From positions 124,001 to 188,000 of the forward strand of contig NZ_JADNRN010000002.1 in assembly GCF_015595035.1 (NCBI RefSeq): 64,000 nucleotides of DNA, given 5' to 3'. This document shows positions 55,192 to 64,000 of the stretch, one piece after another (position 1 is the stretch's first letter; every line of letters starts with the position of its first letter). Source of the stretch: Marinibium conchae (GTDB lineage: Bacteria; Pseudomonadota; Gammaproteobacteria; Enterobacterales; Alteromonadaceae). The notes below the pieces were generated by a model that did not search any database, was not told where the DNA came from, and was given only the letters and a program-made list of their open reading frames with translations. A program made the position numbers and the translations under genes.

Positions 55192-55713
55192 GTGACTCAA
55201 TCGACATTACAAACGAAAGGAACAAGGCTTGGAAAAAAATGGTGGGCGCTGATATTAGGTGTGGCCCTTACTATTGCCTCGGCGATTGTGTCGAATTATT
55301 TTATCGCCAAAAACAACGATATGGTCGCCGAGTGGGAACGAGAAGCTACCACTGTAAATCAACAAATTGATGCTATATGGGAAAATACACGCTCGTTAGA
55401 GCGGCGCAAAGACACCGCCATTCTCTTATTAATCAAAGACGCTAATCACCCTGAGTCACGTGCTTTCATTATCGACACGCTCGCGCTATTCGGCGTACAA
55501 CAAAGCACTGACCTAAGCTATCAGCTTATTCAAGAGAGTTTTCATGAGTATAAAGGTGAGGTACTCGAAAGGATTGACGATCGCTTTTTGGTAAAACAAA
55601 ACTATTTGGAACAAGCACAAACTGTTAGAAGCGACAACGATGTGCTAGTAAACGTGGCTCTATGCTTCCAAATTCTAGGTTTAATATTTGTGTTATCTAG
55701 GGGTGGCGAGTAG
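55192..55713 (+). CDS. Two-TM coiled-coil membrane protein, end of the methyltransferase operon
   Basis: 173 residues from GTG 55192, which has AAGGAAGG right before it (the frame is open to GTG 55171). TM1 at about 17-38, a charged helical part of about 100 residues (WEREATTVNQQIDAIWENTRSLERRKD), TM2 at about 150-169. Not recognised. 84 bases after the giant gene, same strand, so likely cotranscribed; a membrane anchor or effector of the system is the inference. Confidence 0.65.
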   Translation: MTQSTLQTKGTRLGKKWWALILGVALTIASAIVSNYFIAKNNDMVAEWEREATTVNQQIDAIWENTRSLERRKDTAILLLIKDANHPESRAFIIDTLALFGVQQSTDLSYQLIQESFHEYKGEVLERIDDRFLVKQNYLEQAQTVRSDNDVLVNVALCFQILGLIFVLSRGGE

Positions 55714-55745
55714 AGAAGAGGCAAGCGAATGCTTGCCAATCATCT

Positions 55746-56453
55746 TTAGTGCTTAACGCTACTCTTTTTTCGAACAACTAAAAAGGCAACGGAAGCAATG
55801 AGCAACGCAAAGATACTTGGCGCGTTCGCTTCGCTTGGCGGGTTAACGTTAGTGTCTTCTATTGAAAGTGCGCTCCAAAAATACACTGTTTCGGTATCAG
55901 AAAAACTACTCCCAACCTCATCATCTACGTGCAACAAATGAAAGCCGCTTGTATTGAGCATATCGCTTAAGGTAAAAGACAATGACGCTATTTGGTCGTT
56001 TAATAAGGTGAAATCCCAACCAATTGCAAAACTGACGTCGTCATTTGAATTCTCAGGAACGGAGTTTGTGTTGTCTAAGAAGCCATCAAAAACATTGTCG
56101 TAGATGTCACCAAAAATATAGCCGGGTTCGTCGATTTCCCAGGATTGCCCTTCACTCGGGGTGCCAAACACGCTTCCATATTCATTGAAAAAGGTATTGT
56201 TTGCCTCATCAATTTCGAAATCAAAGTATGCAAGCGCAAAATAGTCACCTGGGTTAGTAAATTCAAGTGTTATATTTCCTAAGCCAGCAGAATTTAAAGA
56301 CGAACTTATACCAGGAAGTTCATCACCATTGGCACTTTCTGAAACACTACCATTAATGTTAAGAACCCACTCATTTAAAATGATATTCGCGTTTGCATTG
56401 GCTGAAAACCAAAATGCAAGCAATAAGGCCGCTATCTTCTTTTTATTTGTCAT
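55746..56453 (-). CDS. PEP-CTERM-like sorted exoprotein
   Basis: 235 residues. Signal peptide 1-22 (ending NANA), a beta-rich secreted domain of about 170 residues with Asn/Asp/Gly turns, and a C-terminal sorting signal: Pro-Ser, a 17-residue TM (IFALLIASVAFLVV) and RKK. This is the tripartite form sorted by exosortase-type systems, here with APS rather than a strict PEP. Probably a surface or biofilm protein. Confidence 0.75.
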   Translation of the reverse strand: MTNKKKIAALLLAFWFSANANANIILNEWVLNINGSVSESANGDELPGISSSLNSAGLGNITLEFTNPGDYFALAYFDFEIDEANNTFFNEYGSVFGTPSEGQSWEIDEPGYIFGDIYDNVFDGFLDNTNSVPENSNDDVSFAIGWDFTLLNDQIASLSFTLSDMLNTSGFHLLHVDDEVGSSFSDTETVYFWSALSIEDTNVNPPSEANAPSIFALLIASVAFLVVRKKSSVKH

Positions 56454-56483
56454 TACGCCTTTCCTTTATATGTAGGCTGATTA

Positions 56484-57008
56484 TTATGCAGTCTCAACTT
56501 CCGAAAAAAACTGTTGTCCACTCTCTTTTAGCACTGAAAATGCTAAGTCACATGACTCTGAAACAAGTTCTAAGGCTTCTTTAGAAGAAATTTTCTGAGT
56601 ATCACTTTTAAAACTAGAAGCGTGGAGGCTAGACAAGCTATTTTTGTTGGTGCCTTGAACATAGAATAATTCATCATTTTTCAAGTGCGGATTGTGCAAG
56701 CGTGTAAAACCTTCTGGTTTAGCTATTTCATCTTTCCTATCGGTAATAAAAAAATTAGGAGACATACCTAATTGAGGAAAGCGAGCAAGCCTTGACCAAC
56801 CAACTTGGACGACAAACCCGCCTTCTTCACTTTTAATACCAAAAACCTCAACAAACAGCCAAAGGTCGCTCCGTACTCGATTAACAAATACTGCCGCTCC
56901 GGGTGTAATGTACGGAGATTTCTCTGTAAAAACTTCAAAATTGCTCAGGTCATTCTTAACCAATTGCGTAAACCTTTTGCGAAGCGCATTGGAGTATTCT
57001 TTTTTCAT
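56484..57008 (-). CDS. Putative immunity protein for the Rhs toxin
   Basis: 174 residues, soluble, mixed alpha/beta, no family recognised (KSPYITPGAAVFVNRVRSDLWLF near the start). It begins 68 bases after the stop of the Rhs gene on the same strand, the fixed place of immunity genes in polymorphic-toxin loci. The role rests on position only. Confidence 0.6.
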   Translation of the reverse strand: MKKEYSNALRKRFTQLVKNDLSNFEVFTEKSPYITPGAAVFVNRVRSDLWLFVEVFGIKSEEGGFVVQVGWSRLARFPQLGMSPNFFITDRKDEIAKPEGFTRLHNPHLKNDELFYVQGTNKNSLSSLHASSFKSDTQKISSKEALELVSESCDLAFSVLKESGQQFFSEVETA

Positions 57009-57076
57009 TACTACTTATTATCTCTCAAAAATTATAGTGCTAAAAACATATTGGCGAAAAGTCGTTATTTTATCGT

Positions 57077-60000
57077 CTAACCTATTCTAAAGAAACGGGT
57101 TAGATAAATCACCAATTCCATAAAGCCATAAATATGGTCTATTGCAGATGCATTTGGACCTAAAAGTTTGTTGAGTCTTGCAACTGCGGCAGGTGATGGT
57201 GGTTTGAATGCGAAGACGGCAACTCTACCTCCATTTCCTGCATTTTGCGCAGCTTGCAGCTGACTCACAAGCCTGTTTAATGCCTGTCCTGAGCGCGGCG
57301 GAATTTGATATTTAACTTCAAGATTAAGCACTCTATCTTTTACCTTCACAACAAAATCCAAGAAGTGTCGTTTTCCTTGAGGTGTAAACATTTGGACATT
57401 TCTGGAGATATTTGCACCAGGTATTTTACGAAGTATTAGGAATACAATCTTTTCAACTGCATACCCTAGACTGCGTATGACTACGCCTCCGTATAGTCGT
57501 GACGTCGCAAAAGCAGGTCCAACTCTCGCAACATGGCTCATAACTATTGCGTTTGCCCTCACCACGAAGCTGGCAGAAACAAATCTTCCGTCTGGGTCAA
57601 AATTGTTTATAGGGTCATTATGTACATAATTATATTTGTGGAGCGTGAGTGGATCATACCTAAAGCCCGGAAAGGTATCCATGGTTAGGAACCTTGCAAA
57701 AGAAGGGTCGTAATACCGTGCTCTTAGATAGTAAAACCCAGTATTCGGATCTACTCTTTCGCCAGTAAACAAATGAACATTTTTAGTTGTCCCTGTTTTA
57801 CCGACAACTTGTCCAAATGCTTCATATGTATATGTATCAGTAACTTGACCGGAGCTGTCAGAGAGCAGTCGAGTACTGTGATTCCCATCAAAATGGAAAT
57901 ACGAAATACCATCGTTATCTTTTTGACTAATTAAATCGACACCATAAGTGTAAACGGTAGTATTGTTTGAAAGGCCATTTGTTTCTGCTATTACTCTTGA
58001 GTGTTCGCTATTTAGATCGACCAAATACGTCAAGTGAGTTATACCCTCAATCAGCATTGAGCGACGATTGCCCATAGCGTCGTAGGTATAGCTAGCATTA
58101 AGGCCATTTTCGTCCGTTGAGACAAGTCTATTTAGTTTATCGTAAGCGTAGTTAGTTACGTTGTTAAAAGTAGTCTTGCTAACTCTATTTCCGTTGCCAT
58201 CATAACCAAAGAATGTATCACCAACTGATATCAGCCTGTCATTTACATCGTAGTTATAATTTGTTGTAGTACCATCTACAGTCTTTGAAATACGATTTCC
58301 AACAGCATCGTATTCATAGGTACTGGATGATATTGTTCCATCTGCGCTAGAAACGGTTTCGCTCGTGAGTCTGTAAACATTATCGTAGGTATAAGTGGTG
58401 ACTCTCCCTGTATTTTCAGTCAGCGACAAACGATTGCCTGCAGGGCCGAGAGTGTAACGATAGCTCGATAGCGTATTACCATCGCCATCAAGTTGAGTTA
58501 GCTCAATTAACCTATCTAAATTCGAGTATTGATAAAGTGTTTGATTGCCATTTGGCAGCGTGACACTAGTACGACTGCCGACTTCATTGTAACGATAAGT
58601 TGTTTCACCGCCGTCCATGTCAATTGTGGAAATAATACGATTTAGAGCATCATATTGATATTCTATTGTGCCTTGCGCTATTTCAAGAGAAGTCTGATTA
58701 CCCTCGGCGTCATACGAATATTTAACAAAATCACCAGACGAATACTGAACTTCTACTAACCTATCAAGCACATCATAAAAATAGCGAGTGACCCCAGTTT
58801 CGTCAGTCATTGTGGCAATTTCACCGGTGTTCGTGTATTCGAATAAATGCTCTATTCCGTCGGACAAGGTCTTTCTGACTAACCTATTGTTGCTGTCAAA
58901 CTCATAGAGTATTTCATCACCGTTGAAATCTACTTTGCGTACGACATTGCCGATTGCATCGTAGTCTTTGATACTGACTAGGCCATTCGGTAGGGTGTGC
59001 TTAACAATTCGTCCTTCTTTATCATAGACAAACTGAGTTACGCGTCCCTCTGCATCGGTTTCGCTAACTTTGTTCCCAACTTCGTCATAGGTATAGCTGG
59101 TAGCATCGCCAAGTTCATTTATTACACGAAGAAGCTTTCCTCTGGGGTCGTATTCATACTCCATTACCTGACCAGCTTGATCAGTCACGCTAACAATCTG
59201 GCCTATAGCATCATATTCGGTACGACTTTCTGTGCCATCATCATAGGTTGTAGCGATTTTCTTATCGTCTGAATCGTAGGTATGAGTTGTTTCTCTTCCC
59301 AATGCGTCAGTGATTTTAATTAAGTTTCCATTTGGGTCGTACTCATATTGAGTTCTATTTCCCAGCGCATCTACTTTCGCGATCATTCTGTTTGCGGCGT
59401 CGTACTCATGCTCAGTTCGGTTGCCTCGACGATCAATTTCAGCTACTAAATTGCCGTTGGCATCATACTCTTTTGTTATTTGAGTATTGTCAGCAAATAT
59501 AGTCTGAGAGTGCCTATTTAAAGCATCATAAACAAAAGTGCTTGTTCGACCATCTCTATCTGTCGTCGACACTAAATTACTCATTCCATCATAAACATGA
59601 GTTTCTTCCGTGCCATCTGGATAGACAGTACGTGTCTTATTCTGGCGAGTATCATACTCGTGCGAGGTTACAAAGCCTCTAGCATCTACATGCTCAATGA
59701 TGTTCCCCACAGCATCATATTGATACTCTACCCGCTCTCCATAAGCATCGATTTCAGCAATAATTCGATTGTTTTTGTCGACTTCGGTGCGTCTGATAAC
59801 TGTTGATTCAACACCTTCAGATGTAATGCTATAACTCAGCCCTGTCTGATTACCATTGATATCATATTCAAGAGTCATTGCATGACCATTCTGGTCAGTG
59901 ATGAGTGTTGCTTGCCCCCTGCTATCATGCTCATATCGTATAATATGGCCCAGAGCATCTGTTTGTGATGTTTGATTTCCTTGAGCATCATAATCAAACA

Positions 60001-63000
60001 ACATTTCGTTACCTAAGCCATCAGTCACTGAAGTGATGTTTCCTTGATTATCAATGACGTTTGATGTGGTATTTCCATTAGGAAAGGTTGTTGATGCAAT
60101 CGCACCAATGTCGGTATATTCAATTGTTGTGGTATTGCCGAGAGGATCGATTTCTATCGTTGGGTAATCATTTTCATTGAATACCGTTGTGTATGTATAA
60201 CCTCTAGCATCTGTTTGACTAGTCTTATTGTCTTCATCGTCAAAGGTGAAAGTTGTTTCATTGCCCAGTGCATCAATAGTCGAAAGAACGTTACCACGGT
60301 CATCGTAGGTGTATATCGTCGCATTTCCGTTTTGGTCACGAATAGTTTCTTGATTGATATCAAGATCACGTTCTAAGACGAGCTCATTACCTTCGGCATC
60401 GACCATTTTCAGCATGCGGCCATCGTCATCGTATATGGTTCGACCGATTGATCTACCAAGGGGATCATTTATTTCGATAAGTCCATGATTTCTATTGTAT
60501 TGGTAGGTCGTTTTATTTCCTTCTCTATCGGTAATAGAGCTAAGGTCGCCGTTTGCATTGTAAGTGTAATTAATACTTTCGCCATCAGGCCCAGTTACTT
60601 GCGTAATACGATTATTAGAATCTCTAACAAAATCCAGTCCTTGGCCGCTGCTGTGCACTATTCCATTGTTAGTGTAATTAAGTTGGTTACCGCTTTGATC
60701 TTCAATTCTACGAATACCGAAATTTTGGTCCAGAATGTAGGTATATCCTTCCTTAGTAGTTAATGTATAAACATCAGGGTCGAATGTTCCTCTACCAATA
60801 TCTAAGAGTCTACCGCCATTGAAAATAAGGCCAGTGGAGTTGTTTGCACTAAGTGTACCTTCTGTTCCAGGTGCGGGTTCAAATCCGACACTCACAAAAA
60901 GTGGAGGAAACAGAATGGAGCAATTATTTTGTACAACTACATTGAATTTTAATGCTCGGCGCTCTGGTAACTTAATTTTCACAAAGTGAGGACCATCTGG
61001 CTCTATACACCTATTCGGGAAAAACAGTGTGCCGGGCACTGTGGTCATTACGAAATTGTCGCCGAGGTCTTGGCTTTCTTGGATATCTACGTCTTGATAA
61101 TCAACACTCCACCCAAAACCAAAGTCACCACTAATTTGTCGATCTCGAGAATCATAATTTCGATTAACAGAGACAGATAACCCCCCTAAAGGCACTACAA
61201 GATCTTGGAATCCTATTGAAAAATTACCCACAGGTGTGTCTTGAGCAATTTCGAATACACTTGAGTCAATAGTTTTATTGCCGTTCAGGTCGATAACCTC
61301 TAGTAACAGATCATAAATTCCCGCTCTTAGCAATGTAGGGTCGATAGTGCCTAGCTGACCATTTTGTACTCTGCTAGTGCTAGTACTAATTTCGAAAAAA
61401 TCTCCAGAATCTTTTGGCGCTACCAGCAGTCTGTATTCAGCTAAATTAAGGTCGAATGCAGTACCTAATACTGTGGTAACTCCAAATATTTCGCTACTAA
61501 ATTCCGGTGAAGTGAGTTCTGCAATCGGAATATCAGTATCTAATGGGTCCCTGACGGTGAAAGCATCACTAATGGAAACAGTTTCATCACCGCTAGTTAC
61601 GCTCGCCACAACCGTGTAGCGTCCAGGTTGCTCCGCAATCGTAGACGCTTGTCCTTGATTAATGGCCGTATCGATACCATTTATTGAAAGGCTTAACACT
61701 CGGTTTTCAATGCCGCCTTTACCAATCACTGTGAATCTAACTTCTTCTCCAGAGTCGGCAACCAGTGGACTAATATTGATATTAACGTCGAGTGGTAATG
61801 CAAATTCAGCTACTGAAATTAAAAATGACTGTTGAGTTTGACTTTGCTGATCGCTTACTACAACACTCACCGCTTGAGTTTCTGCCTGTTGAAGGCTTGG
61901 TGTCCACGATATCAGACCGCTGCTGTTGTCTATAGTCATACCTGTTGGCGCGTTAGCTAGCCTAAGGCTTAGCTCATCATTATCTGCATCACTCGCGACC
62001 ACTTGATATTGGTATGCTTGTCCAACAAGTGCCGTTAAATTTGCACTGCTAACAATTTGGGGAGCTCTGTTAATAGTCGAGTTTTGTTCAACTTGAATGC
62101 TAAACCTCTGAACGGTTTCTGCGCCTTTCGTGTCAATGGCTACTACTTCAACACCATTGATATTAATCTGATTATCGCGAGGTACCCACGAGATGTTGCC
62201 AGTAGTTTGGTCGATTACCATACCTTCAGGCGACAAGTTCAATTCATAACGAATACTGTCACCGTCTGCATCACTTGCGATTACAGGATAATTGTAGACG
62301 CTACCAACGGCTGCATTTAGCACCGGACTGCTGGAAATAACGGGCGACTCGTTTGTTGTACTTTGCTGTTGTGCTACAGAGATAGGGAAGGTTTGTTGAA
62401 TAAAACCTCCTGCATCATCGTTAACTCGCACGACGACGTTGTTACTACCGACTTGTGCCGCAGTCGGAGTCCACTCAATTAATCCGCTTTGAGCATCTAT
62501 TCGCATACCATTAACAGATGAAAGTAGTTCATAACTTAGAACGCCACCGTCAGGGTCTGACGCCGCTATTGCGTAACTATAGGGTGTATCTATAAACGCG
62601 TTGGTGCTTGGAATACTACTTATTGTTGGCGGAGAGTTAGAAGCAGGAGTATCACTAACTATAACGTTAAAAGTTTGGATGTCGTTCAAACCAGATGGGT
62701 CACTTACGCTAATGGTTATTGCCTGTGGACCAAGTTGCTGTGCGCTTGGAACCCATTGGATTAGACCATTATTCGGATTAATCACCAACCCCAGAGGGCT
62801 ATTCAGTGCGGTATAGGTTAGAGGGTCATTATTACCATCCGATGCAACAACAAGATATTGATAAACGGTGTTTGAGGTGGCGACAGTTACGGGCGACGAC
62901 TCAATAATTGGCGCCACTGGTACCGAAACTGATCCAACTAATAACGAAAAGCTCTGTTCGTCGGTCTGTCCATCTACATCTGTCACTCTAATAGTAACAG

Positions 63001-64000
63001 GCTGACTACCAACCTGAGCATTGTTTGGAACCCACGTGAACAATCCGGTATTGCTAATTAGCATGTTCGATGGGGTATTTATCAGTGAATAACTGAGTGG
63101 ACTGTTATCTGGATCCGTAGCAACAACTTGGTATTGAAAAGATTCACCCACTGTTGCAAATCTGCCAGGCTCAGAGGAAATAGTAGGAGCGTCGCCACTG
63201 TTTTGTACGTTAACAGTAAAGGACTTTTCATCAAAAAGGCCAGCAGCATCAGTGACTCGCAGAACGACAACATTGTCACCGACATTATTGTTGACAGGTA
63301 ACCATCGTATTTCGCCACTCTGAGCATCAATTCTCAGATTACCAGGCGCTTCAGTTGCACTGAAGGTGAGCATGTCGCCCATGTTTTCATCACTGGCGAT
63401 TAAGGTTTGGACGTACAGTGTATCTTCTTGAGCTGGTGGCAATGATTGCGTAGTAATCACAGGGGCTTTATTGGGTTCTTTTACCAAAATGCTAAAAGTT
63501 TGGGTTCCTGAAGCTCCACGCTGATCAGTAACAATAATACTTAAAGCCTGCTGAGAACCAATTAACGCCTCTGGCGGGGTCCAGTTTATGATCCCCGACA
63601 GAGGTTCTATTGTTAGGCCTTCGGGGAAATCACCCAAGGCAAATGTGAGGGAATCTCCGTTTCCATCTGATGCGGTAACTTCGTACACGTAGGTTTCTGT
63701 TGCAGTAGCACTTACTATCGGTTGACTCGTAATTAACGGAGGTATATTCCGTTCTATAACGCTGATGCTGAATGACTGGCTATCGCTAAGGCCTGCTACA
63801 TCCGAAACTAACACAGTGACGTCGAAGTCTCCTTGCTGGCCCAGTGCAGGTGTCCATGTAATTAAGCCCGTATTTGAGTCAATGCTCATTCCGTCAGGAG
63901 CCACAGACAGCCGGTAGCTGAGAACATCTCCTAGGTCGGGGTCATTCGCTGATACTTGGTACAGATATTCAGTCAACTCAACGCCACTACTATCAGGCGT
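57077..64000 (-). CDS. Rhs/YD-repeat polymorphic toxin with Ig-like N-terminal repeats, 5' end outside window
   Basis: At least 2,307 residues; the frame is open through the window edge, so the start lies beyond 64000. From the N-terminal side: about eight Ig-like repeats of the putative-Ig (He_PIG) type, each with a GLIxWxP strand (61.8-64.0 kb); a linker with FGFGWSVDYQD; dozens of YD repeats (57.8-60.7 kb); the Rhs core end RARYYDPSFARFLTMDTFPG and DPDGR. After it a 169-residue variable tip (57077-57586) carries Asp in HFLDFVVK and Glu-x-Lys in LEVKY, a PD-(D/E)XK nuclease pattern. A secreted contact toxin that cuts DNA is the best reading. Confidence 0.88.
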   Translation of the reverse strand, partial: TPDSSGVELTEYLYQVSANDPDLGDVLSYRLSVAPDGMSIDSNTGLITWTPALGQQGDFDVTVLVSDVAGLSDSQSFSISVIERNIPPLITSQPIVSATATETYVYEVTASDGNGDSLTFALGDFPEGLTIEPLSGIINWTPPEALIGSQQALSIIVTDQRGASGTQTFSILVKEPNKAPVITTQSLPPAQEDTLYVQTLIASDENMGDMLTFSATEAPGNLRIDAQSGEIRWLPVNNNVGDNVVVLRVTDAAGLFDEKSFTVNVQNSGDAPTISSEPGRFATVGESFQYQVVATDPDNSPLSYSLINTPSNMLISNTGLFTWVPNNAQVGSQPVTIRVTDVDGQTDEQSFSLLVGSVSVPVAPIIESSPVTVATSNTVYQYLVVASDGNNDPLTYTALNSPLGLVINPNNGLIQWVPSAQQLGPQAITISVSDPSGLNDIQTFNVIVSDTPASNSPPTISSIPSTNAFIDTPYSYAIAASDPDGGVLSYELLSSVNGMRIDAQSGLIEWTPTAAQVGSNNVVVRVNDDAGGFIQQTFPISVAQQQSTTNESPVISSSPVLNAAVGSVYNYPVIASDADGDSIRYELNLSPEGMVIDQTTGNISWVPRDNQININGVEVVAIDTKGAETVQRFSIQVEQNSTINRAPQIVSSANLTALVGQAYQYQVVASDADNDELSLRLANAPTGMTIDNSSGLISWTPSLQQAETQAVSVVVSDQQSQTQQSFLISVAEFALPLDVNINISPLVADSGEEVRFTVIGKGGIENRVLSLSINGIDTAINQGQASTIAEQPGRYTVVASVTSGDETVSISDAFTVRDPLDTDIPIAELTSPEFSSEIFGVTTVLGTAFDLNLAEYRLLVAPKDSGDFFEISTSTSRVQNGQLGTIDPTLLRAGIYDLLLEVIDLNGNKTIDSSVFEIAQDTPVGNFSIGFQDLVVPLGGLSVSVNRNYDSRDRQISGDFGFGWSVDYQDVDIQESQDLGDNFVMTTVPGTLFFPNRCIEPDGPHFVKIKLPERRALKFNVVVQNNCSILFPPLFVSVGFEPAPGTEGTLSANNSTGLIFNGGRLLDIGRGTFDPDVYTLTTKEGYTYILDQNFGIRRIEDQSGNQLNYTNNGIVHSSGQGLDFVRDSNNRITQVTGPDGESINYTYNANGDLSSITDREGNKTTYQYNRNHGLIEINDPLGRSIGRTIYDDDGRMLKMVDAEGNELVLERDLDINQETIRDQNGNATIYTYDDRGNVLSTIDALGNETTFTFDDEDNKTSQTDARGYTYTTVFNENDYPTIEIDPLGNTTTIEYTDIGAIASTTFPNGNTTSNVIDNQGNITSVTDGLGNEMLFDYDAQGNQTSQTDALGHIIRYEHDSRGQATLITDQNGHAMTLEYDINGNQTGLSYSITSEGVESTVIRRTEVDKNNRIIAEIDAYGERVEYQYDAVGNIIEHVDARGFVTSHEYDTRQNKTRTVYPDGTEETHVYDGMSNLVSTTDRDGRTSTFVYDALNRHSQTIFADNTQITKEYDANGNLVAEIDRRGNRTEHEYDAANRMIAKVDALGNRTQYEYDPNGNLIKITDALGRETTHTYDSDDKKIATTYDDGTESRTEYDAIGQIVSVTDQAGQVMEYEYDPRGKLLRVINELGDATSYTYDEVGNKVSETDAEGRVTQFVYDKEGRIVKHTLPNGLVSIKDYDAIGNVVRKVDFNGDEILYEFDSNNRLVRKTLSDGIEHLFEYTNTGEIATMTDETGVTRYFYDVLDRLVEVQYSSGDFVKYSYDAEGNQTSLEIAQGTIEYQYDALNRIISTIDMDGGETTYRYNEVGSRTSVTLPNGNQTLYQYSNLDRLIELTQLDGDGNTLSSYRYTLGPAGNRLSLTENTGRVTTYTYDNVYRLTSETVSSADGTISSSTYEYDAVGNRISKTVDGTTTNYNYDVNDRLISVGDTFFGYDGNGNRVSKTTFNNVTNYAYDKLNRLVSTDENGLNASYTYDAMGNRRSMLIEGITHLTYLVDLNSEHSRVIAETNGLSNNTTVYTYGVDLISQKDNDGISYFHFDGNHSTRLLSDSSGQVTDTYTYEAFGQVVGKTGTTKNVHLFTGERVDPNTGFYYLRARYYDPSFARFLTMDTFPGFRYDPLTLHKYNYVHNDPINNFDPDGRFVSASFVVRANAIVMSHVARVGPAFATSRLYGGVVIRSLGYAVEKIVFLILRKIPGANISRNVQMFTPQGKRHFLDFVVKVKDRVLNLEVKYQIPPRSGQALNRLVSQLQAAQNAGNGGRVAVFAFKPPSPAAVARLNKLLGPNASAIDHIYGFMELVIYLTRFFRIG

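Noticed and set aside
57750-60700. Dense short repeats that might be CRISPR or tandem DNA repeats
   Set aside because: They are protein-level YD repeats of one long frame with diverged DNA. No constant-length repeat and spacer pattern exists.

Overview
The window reads as chromosome of a marine gammaproteobacterium of the Alteromonadales type (Alteromonas/Paraglaciecola-like). This is inferred from gene content: several exported S9 peptidases, a PEP-CTERM-like surface protein, an M48 peptidase, many response regulators, and moderate to low GC. No rRNA or intact tRNA is present, so the taxonomy stays an inference.

Layout. 0-3.5 kb: a cytoplasmic GH3 beta-glucosidase and a small MscS channel, divergent. 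3.7-9.2 kb: a tightly packed phosphorelay operon (sigma54 response regulator, an orphan 76-aa histidine-phosphotransfer (DHp) fragment, a CHASE3 histidine kinase, a single REC protein, and a REC-kinase-REC-REC hybrid). 9.4-13 kb: envelope and stress genes (two-BON-domain OsmY-like protein, small membrane proteins, M48 peptidase). 13.4-21.5 kb: an accessory, decaying stretch with a truncated and frameshifted ABC exporter, a TetR regulator with a clear palindromic operator and its probable MBL-hydrolase/SDR target operon, an AbiE toxin-antitoxin pair whose toxin carries a one-base frameshift, an Rhs YD-repeat scrap, a complete IS3-family element and an orphan Imm49-like immunity gene. 21.5-25.8 kb: minus-strand stress genes and gdhA. 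26-44 kb: catabolic and proteolytic genes (nagA, three exported S9 peptidases, class II aldolase, enolase-superfamily dehydratase, PhyH dioxygenase, lactonase-like amidohydrolase with SDR, aspartoacylase-like deacylase).

44.4-57 kb looks like a defence or conflict island. One three-gene minus-strand operon encodes two membrane/coiled-coil proteins and an Mrr-type nuclease. A four-gene plus-strand operon encodes a DNA methyltransferase, a NYN-domain nuclease, an 1,113-residue protein I do not recognise, and a two-TM membrane protein. At the right edge a very large Rhs/YD-repeat polymorphic toxin with Ig-like N-terminal repeats and a nuclease-like tip runs off the window, followed by a probable immunity gene.

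The two operons at 44.4-48.0 and 50.0-55.7 kb are the best candidates for an undescribed system. Their defence role rests on domain content and gene order only.
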